A stretch of DNA of 55,511 bases from JAYVYM01 sp046593925 (GTDB lineage Bacteria > Actinomycetota > Actinomycetes > Mycobacteriales > SCTD01): contig JBKJQN010000074.1 of NCBI GenBank assembly GCA_046593925.1, positions 1-55,511 of the forward strand, read 5' to 3'. The notes beneath the pieces were generated by a model. That model was not told the DNA's origin and ran no database searches. It saw nothing but the letters and a program-made list of their open reading frames with translations. Of this stretch, positions 50,688 through 55,511 are shown piece by piece. A program made the translations under genes and the position numbers. The first letter of the stretch is position 1, and every line of letters begins with the position of its first letter.

Positions 50688-52328
50688 ATGACTCTTGTGG
50701 ATGCCGTCGTCATCGGCTCCGGCGCGAACGGTCTGGTGGCGGCGAACCTGCTGGCCGACGCCGGCTGGGACGTGCTGGTGCTGGAGGCGCAGCCGGTACC
50801 TGGCGGAGCGGTTCGCAGCGCCGAGGTCGCGGCACCGGGCTTCGTCAGCGACCTGTACAGCTCGTTCTACCCGCTCGCCGTCGGCTCGCCGGTGCTGCGC
50901 GACCTGGCCCTGGAGGAGCACGGGCTGGCCTGGCGGCACGCGCCGAGCGTGCTGGCCCACCCGCTGCACGACGGGCGTACGGCGGTCCTCAGCCGTGACC
51001 TCGCGGCCACGGTCGAGTCGGTGAGCGCGTTCGACCCGCGCGACGGCGCGGCGTGGGAACGGACGTACGCCCAGTGGCGGCACCTCGACCCGTACCTGGT
51101 CGACGCGATCATGACGCCGTTCCCGCCTGTCCGGGCTGCCGTGGGGCTGGCCCGGCGGCTCGGCGCGCAGGACGCGCTGCGGTTTGCGCGGTTCGGGGTG
51201 CTGTCGGTGCGACGCTTCGCCGAGGAGACCTTCCACGGCGCCGGCGCGGGGCTGCTGCTCGCCGGCAACGCGATGCACACCGACCTCGCCCCCGAGGCCG
51301 CGGGCAGCGCGGTCTTCGGCTGGCTGCTCGCGATGCTCGGCCAGGACGTCGGCTTCCCGGTGCCGGCAGGCGGCGCCGGTGAGCTGGCGCGGGCGCTGGT
51401 GACGCGCATGACTGCGAAGGGCGCCCGGTTGGAGTGCGAGGCGCCGGTCGACCGGGTGCTGGTCCAGGACGGCCGGGCCGTCGGCGTGCAGCTTCGCGAC
51501 GGGCGGACGGTCGGCGTACGGCGGGCGGTGCTCGCCGACGTGTCCGCGCCCTCGCTCTACCTGGACCTGCTCGGCCCCGACCTGCTGCCCGCGCGGCTCC
51601 GGGAGGACCTGGCCGCGTTCCAGTGGGACGACGGCACGGTGAAGGTGGACTGGGCGCTCTCGGGCCCGGTGCCATGGCGCAACGCCGCGGTCGTCGGCGC
51701 CGGCACCGTGCACCTGGGCGGCGATCTCGACGAGATCTCACGGTCCAGCCACGAGCTCGCCGTCGGGCAGGTGCCCGCCGAGCCCTTCCTGCTGTTCGGG
51801 CAGATGACCACGACCGACCCGGCGCGCTCACCGGCCGGCACCGAGACGGCCTGGGCTTACACGCACGTTCCGGCCGTTCCGCGGGGCGACGCCGGCGGCG
51901 TTCTGACCGGCGACTGGCGCGAGCCGTCGCAGCAGGCGGCGTACCTGGACCGGGTGGAACGCCGCGTCGAGCAGTTCGCACCGGGCTTTCGGGACCTGGT
52001 CGTCGGCCGGCATGTCGCGTTCCCCGGTGACCTGCAGGCCGGCGACGCCAACCTGGTCAGCGGTGCGGTCAACGGCGGCACCAGCGGGCTGCACCAACAA
52101 CTGTTCTTCCGGCCGACGCCGGGCCTCGGCCGCCCTGAGACGCACGTCGCCGGGCTGTACCTTGCCTCGGCCTCCGCCCACCCGGGCGGTGGTGTGCACG
52201 GTGCATGTGGCGCGAACGCCGCAAAGGCCGCGCTGCGGGCTCGTACGACCGGCCGCCTGGCGCTCGCCGCCACCCGGGCACTCGCCGGCAGCGTCAGCCG
52301 GCCACCCGCCGGCGGGGGCCTCACCTAG
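50688..52328 (+). CDS. Phytoene dehydrogenase-like FAD-dependent oxidoreductase
   Basis: The product has 546 residues from ATG 50688. MTLVDAVVIGSGANGLVAAN and LLADAGWDVLVLEAQPVPGG form the FAD beta-alpha-beta with the acidic end of strand 2. FPVPAGGAGELARALVTRMT is the conserved 'P.GG...L' region, and the C-terminus has GLYLASASAHPGGGVHGACG for the second FAD contact. It belongs to the carotenoid-oxidase/pyridine nucleotide-disulfide related group (Pfam amino-oxidase type). No crt genes are nearby, so a carotenoid role should not be assumed. Intact. Confidence 0.88.
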   Translation: MTLVDAVVIGSGANGLVAANLLADAGWDVLVLEAQPVPGGAVRSAEVAAPGFVSDLYSSFYPLAVGSPVLRDLALEEHGLAWRHAPSVLAHPLHDGRTAVLSRDLAATVESVSAFDPRDGAAWERTYAQWRHLDPYLVDAIMTPFPPVRAAVGLARRLGAQDALRFARFGVLSVRRFAEETFHGAGAGLLLAGNAMHTDLAPEAAGSAVFGWLLAMLGQDVGFPVPAGGAGELARALVTRMTAKGARLECEAPVDRVLVQDGRAVGVQLRDGRTVGVRRAVLADVSAPSLYLDLLGPDLLPARLREDLAAFQWDDGTVKVDWALSGPVPWRNAAVVGAGTVHLGGDLDEISRSSHELAVGQVPAEPFLLFGQMTTTDPARSPAGTETAWAYTHVPAVPRGDAGGVLTGDWREPSQQAAYLDRVERRVEQFAPGFRDLVVGRHVAFPGDLQAGDANLVSGAVNGGTSGLHQQLFFRPTPGLGRPETHVAGLYLASASAHPGGGVHGACGANAAKAALRARTTGRLALAATRALAGSVSRPPAGGGLT

Positions 52329-52337
52329 CGTCCAGGC

Positions 52338-53640
52338 ATCACCATCGAGCCGACCGCGCCGCAGGCCGATCGGCTCGACGTACGCCCAGACGCTGGTTTG
52401 CTGCTGGCGGCGATCGTCGCCATCCAATCCGCGGACCGCAGCGCGCTCGGCGCGGTCGCCCCGGACCTGCAGGACGACCAGGCACTCAGCACCTCACAGC
52501 TCGGGCTGCTCGACGGGTCGTTCGGCCTGGTCGGTGGTGTCGCGACGCTGCTGCCCGGAGCCCTCGTCGACCGGTTCCCCGGCTGCGGCCGCTCGGCATC
52601 ACCGCGCTTGCCTGGTTGGTCGCGATGCTCGCCACCGGCGCTGCCCGGGGCCTCCCGTGGCGGCAGCTCGCCCGCGGCACCCACGCGGTGGTCGGCCCGG
52701 CCTACCCCTCACTGATCGGCAGCATCATCGCTCCCGGCCGCCGTATCGTCGCGGATCGCCACTGGTCAGCTGGTCGGCGGCGCGCCCGGCATCGGAGCGG
52801 TCGGCGTCGCGCTGCTGTCGTGGCGGGCGGCATTCCTGGTGCTGGCTGTCCCCGGGGTCGTGCTGGCCGTGCGGCTGCTGCGCATCAGGGGAGCCGCGGC
52901 GCCGCGGCGAGGACCACGACCGCGAGGTCCCGTGGTCCGCCGTCATCACGCGGTTGTGGCGCACCCCCACCGCCGTTCGGGTGCTGCTCTCCGCGAGCGT
53001 CGGGAGCTACCCCTTGGCGGGAGCGAGCGCGTTCTCGACGTTGTTCGCAGGGGCGCGCTACGGCGTGAGCACCTCCGTCGCCGACCTCGCCCTGCTGGCG
53101 CTCGTCGTGGGCGCGGTGCTCGGGATCGTCCGAAGCAACCGGCTGTCGGTCCGGCAGAGCGGGGCCGAAAGGCTGACCAGGGCCGGCCAGGCGTACGTCG
53201 TCACGGCAGCGACGCAGCTGCCGGCGCTGCTCGGCCCGCAGCTCGCGGTCGCCATGCCGTTCCGCGTACTCGGCAGCGCTGCCCTCGCCGCCACCCTGCC
53301 GGTGCTGGACGCGGTACGCATCGACGTGGTCCTGCCCGGGATCCGCGGACGTACCGAGGCGGTGCGCACGTTGCTGCGGGCGTTGGTCGAGGGGCCGCAC
53401 CCGCGGTCTTCGGTGTGGTCACCGACGCGGTCGGCGAGCACGACCGCGGGCTGCAGGTGTCGTTCCTGCTGGCGCTGCCCACCCTGTTCGTGGCGGTCTG
53501 GTGGCTGCGCCGGGCGGCCAGCACCTTCGGCGTCGACCGGGGGGTGGTGCTGGACGCCGACTACGCCTGGCCGCTGGCGGCGGCCTGGGGCCGGCCGGCC
53601 AGCGCCGGCCAAGCCGGGTCGGCCGTTCCGATCCTGCCGT
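52338..53640 (+). pseudogene. MFS transporter with multiple frameshifts
   Basis: Helices of a major facilitator appear in order but in changing frames. LLLAAIVAIQSADRSALGAV with GLLDGSFGLVGGVATLLPGA gives helices 1-2 around 52400-52580; LGITALAWLVAMLATGAARG gives helix 3. IATGQLVGGAPGIGAVGVAL with LLSWRAAFLVLAVPGVVLAV gives helices 5-6. PTAVRVLLSASVGSYPLAGA and DLALLALVVGAVLGIVRSNR follow near 53000-53130, and FLLALPTLFVAVWWLRRA ends it. At least four frame changes are needed. The N-terminus resembles spinster-like MFS proteins. Not functional; it is flanked by intact genes on both sides. Confidence 0.78.
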
Positions 53641-53649
53641 CCCGGTGGG

Positions 53650-54525
53650 TCAGCACTGCGCGCGCAGCGCCTGGGCCAGGTCGGTGAGGATCTCCGCGGG
53701 GCGACGCAGCAGCAGGGTGAGGTGCCCGTCGTCGGGCATCAGGTGCGGGGTGCAGGCGGGCAGCCGGCCGGCGAGCCAGCTGCCGTGGGCCGGCGGCACC
53801 ATCAGGTCCTGGCCGCCCTGCCAGAGGTGCACCGGAACGCTGACGTCGGCTGGCGTGAACCCCCACGGCTGCACGAACGCCACGTCGTCGTCGAGCCAAC
53901 CGTCGACGCCCTCGCGGAGCGCCAGGGAGATGCTCGCGTGCAGCTCCTCGGCCACGGCGCCGGTGAAGACCGCGCGGTCCGGTGGGCTCAGCACCGACTC
54001 CATCGCGCGGTAGGTGCCCTGCGGGCCCGCCGACACCATGTCCTCGCGCCACGGCCCGAGCAGGGCGCGCAGCGGCCCCTCGCCCTCGACGGCGGCCGCG
54101 AACTCGACCTCGTTGCCCTCGCCCATGTCAGCGAGAAATGCCAGGCCGTCCATCTCCCACGGCCCGACACCTGCCACCGTGGCGACAGCGACGCAGCGGT
54201 CCGCCGCCAGCGCTCCGCAGGCCAGCGCATGCGGCCCTCCGCCGGACGCCCCGACCACCGCGAAGCGCTCGACGCCGAGCGCATCGGCGAGCGCGAGCAC
54301 GTCATCGACGCCGTCCGCGACGGTGCGGCCCCGCCGGCGGGTCGAGCCGGCGTAGCCGGGCCGGGCGAACGTGGCGAGCCGCAGGCCGAGCTGTTGGGCG
54401 GCGGCCACCAGCTCGGGATGCGGCTCGTGCCCTCCCGGGGTGCCGTGCAGGCTGATGACCAGCGGCCCCTCCCCTGTTACGAGGTGGTCCAGGCTGCGTC
54501 CATCGGGGGTCGTCAGAGTGGGCAT
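53650..54525 (-). CDS. Alpha/beta hydrolase
   Basis: From ATG 54525 the product has 291 residues. VISLHGTPGGHEPHPELVAA gives the oxyanion loop; the nucleophile is Ser94 in VVGASGGGPHALACGALAAD; an acid in WQGGQDLMVPP and the catalytic His in MPDDGHLTLL complete the triad. The lid region (about 130-210) is helical. It is an esterase or epoxide-hydrolase-like member with unknown substrate. Cytoplasmic. The longer start at 54678 would add a basic, low-complexity N-terminus without homology and is rejected. The 3' end meets the MFS remnant. Confidence 0.88.
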   Translation of the reverse strand: MPTLTTPDGRSLDHLVTGEGPLVISLHGTPGGHEPHPELVAAAQQLGLRLATFARPGYAGSTRRRGRTVADGVDDVLALADALGVERFAVVGASGGGPHALACGALAADRCVAVATVAGVGPWEMDGLAFLADMGEGNEVEFAAAVEGEGPLRALLGPWREDMVSAGPQGTYRAMESVLSPPDRAVFTGAVAEELHASISLALREGVDGWLDDDVAFVQPWGFTPADVSVPVHLWQGGQDLMVPPAHGSWLAGRLPACTPHLMPDDGHLTLLLRRPAEILTDLAQALRAQC

Positions 54526-54727
54526 CCGCCGAGCCTGGCATGGCGCGACCCCGCCCGGAGGTCGAGACCAGCTGCCTGGCGCAGTTGCCCACCTGGCGAC
54601 CGGCATGGGAGTAGAACGGGGGGGCAGGTCGCCAGCGCGACAGCCCTGGGGACGGCGCGACCGAACTGACCGGGGCAATCGGGCTGACCGGCGCAGTAGG
54701 CGGTACCAACGACGTCAGGAGCAGAAC

Positions 54728-54967
54728 ATGGACGACGACCTGCACCGCCGGGTGGACGCACTTGTCGCCGAGGAACACGCGCTGCGTACGTCCCGCGGCA
54801 GCGACGGTCTGGACGAGCAGGACCGCACGCGTCTGCGCGAGCTCGAGGAACGGCTCGACACGACCTGGGACCTGCTTCGCCAGCGGCAGGCCCGCCGCGA
54901 GGCCGGCATGGACCCGGGCGGCGCGACTGAGCGCCGCGCGGACGTGGTGGAGGGCTACACCAACTGA
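54728..54967 (+). CDS. DUF2630 family small protein
   Basis: The product has 79 residues from ATG, with AGGAGC upstream. MDDDLHRRVDALVAEEHALR with LDEQDRTRLRELEERLDTTW and DLLRQRQARREAGMDP forms two charged helices, and the end DVVEGYTN matches the conserved VEGY terminus. DUF2630 proteins are short, cytoplasmic and of unknown function, found mainly in actinobacteria. It is divergent from the hydrolase gene. Confidence 0.88.
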   Translation: MDDDLHRRVDALVAEEHALRTSRGSDGLDEQDRTRLRELEERLDTTWDLLRQRQARREAGMDPGGATERRADVVEGYTN

Positions 54968-54973
54968 CGTCGG

Positions 54974-55087
54974 GCCGGCGGCGAACGACAGGGGGTCGCC
55001 TGCCGTCACCGCCGGCGAACGCCAGGGGGGCCAGGGGGCCCGCCTGCCGTCACCGCCGACGAACGCCAGGGGGCCGCGTGCCGTGAT
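54974..55087. repeat. Three degenerate ~37-bp tandem repeats
   Basis: Copies begin near 54974, 55011 and 55055. Each contains GCGAACG(A/C)CAGGGGG, then C-rich sequence and CGCCTGCCGTCACCGCC (third copy degenerate). The second copy is expanded by a duplicated GGGGGCC. They follow the DUF2630 stop directly. Function is unknown; slippage-prone or a degraded repeat family. Confidence 0.7.
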
Positions 55088-55511
55088 GTACCCGGCGCAT
55101 ATTCGCGCCCAGTCCGCAAGGTGCAGCGCCAGCCGCGGCACTTGCCGCTCGTCAGGCCGGCGACAGGTCATTGTGCAGGTAACCGCCCGAGCCGCCCCCG
55201 CGCTAACGCCCCACGACCGTCCGCCCTGCGCCGGCCCACCTGCCGCGCCGCGCCCCCTTTCTGTAGATCGTGTGCATTCGCTTCAGATCAAGCACACCAT
55301 GTCCACCACGCTCCAGTGCTGTGCAGCGTGGCCGGGTAGACCGCGCACGGCCCTTGTGTGTTCGCGGCCGGACTGCGGCACACAAAGTCAGGCGACGCCC
55401 AGCGCAAACACGTGCTGGCCATCCTCAAGACGTGGTGAGGGTGCTGCACAAGGTCCTGCCACATGGCGCGCAGGACCGCCTGGAGCCAGTGGGCACACTT
55501 CAGAGCAGCAG
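55088..55511. other. Terminal 424 bp with no recognised gene
   Basis: Both strands were read. The base composition is lower in GC around 55255-55340 than elsewhere. Frames are short, and none shows family motifs. It could hold a degraded gene or regulatory region of a gene beyond the edge. Confidence 0.4.

Noticed and set aside
50688..52328. Carotenoid biosynthesis locus
   Set aside because: Only the phytoene-dehydrogenase-like fold is present; no crtB, crtE or related gene is nearby.
33205..53640. Sequencing or assembly error as the cause of all frameshifts
   Set aside because: Some lesions are in-frame deletions, nonsense substitutions and truncations that indels cannot explain, and 8-32 kb is free of frameshifts. 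Single frameshifts could still be errors.
1..55511. CRISPR arrays and stable RNA genes
   Set aside because: No regularly spaced repeats of 25-40 bp with unique spacers, and no tRNA- or rRNA-like sequence was seen in the gaps; a covariance-model scan would be decisive.

Overview
The window is a GC-rich (roughly 70%) stretch of an actinobacterial chromosome. The lineage call rests on SepH (an actinobacterial cell-division protein), a DUF3417-type glycogen phosphorylase, DUF4192, DUF2630 and DUF6131 proteins, a deazaflavin (F420)-dependent nitroreductase-family enzyme, a Rv2466c-like DsbA-fold protein, and frequent GTG/TTG starts. I cannot name the genus. No rRNA, tRNA, CRISPR array or intact transposase was seen.

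Layout. 1-4 kb (minus strand): a glycogen phosphorylase cut by the window edge, a class F-like sortase and a DUF4331 surface protein; the last two are a tight pair. 4.2-5.8 kb: a decayed drug-efflux transporter/TetR pair. 6.2-8.5 kb: a secreted transglycosylase-like protein, a possible four-helix (hemerythrin-like) protein and a HAD phosphatase. 8.5-16.8 kb: a complete recC-recB-recD operon with 4-bp ATGA overlaps, and the HAD gene 20 bp downstream. sepH is divergent from recC. 17.5-33 kb: mostly intact metabolic and unknown genes, including GH16, MBL hydrolase, aldo/keto reductase, DUF4192, a DsbA-like protein, a core-MetE-like methyltransferase, MFS, M1 peptidase, a VOC-DinB fusion, a beta-propeller protein overlapping a ubiquitin-like MoaD/ThiS protein, and NhaA.

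From 33 to 54 kb the character changes. Intact genes (SDRs, DDN-type oxidoreductase, AKR, cupin, LarA-like racemase, lipoprotein, fluoroacetate-dehalogenase-like hydrolase, GGDEF protein, FAD oxidoreductase, alpha/beta hydrolase) alternate with at least thirteen remnants. These are two Uma2 fragments, two VapC toxins, a YoeB toxin, DUF2075 and SNF2 helicase pieces, an AKR, a flavin monooxygenase, a xanthine dehydrogenase subunit, an acyl-CoA dehydrogenase joined to a PIG-L deacetylase piece, an MFS transporter and an unrecognised fragment. The damage includes nonsense codons, frameshifts and internal deletions. The intact 8-32 kb stretch in the same molecule argues against general sequencing error.

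Three toxin-antitoxin modules show the same asymmetry: the toxin is broken while the antitoxin coding sequence is complete, although one antitoxin has lost its stop codon. The most promising candidates for uncharacterised biology are the propeller/MoaD-like pair (30.4-31.8 kb), the HAD gene attached to recCBD, the sortase/DUF4331 pair, and two unrecognised intact proteins (20.6-22.3 kb and 28.0-29.4 kb).
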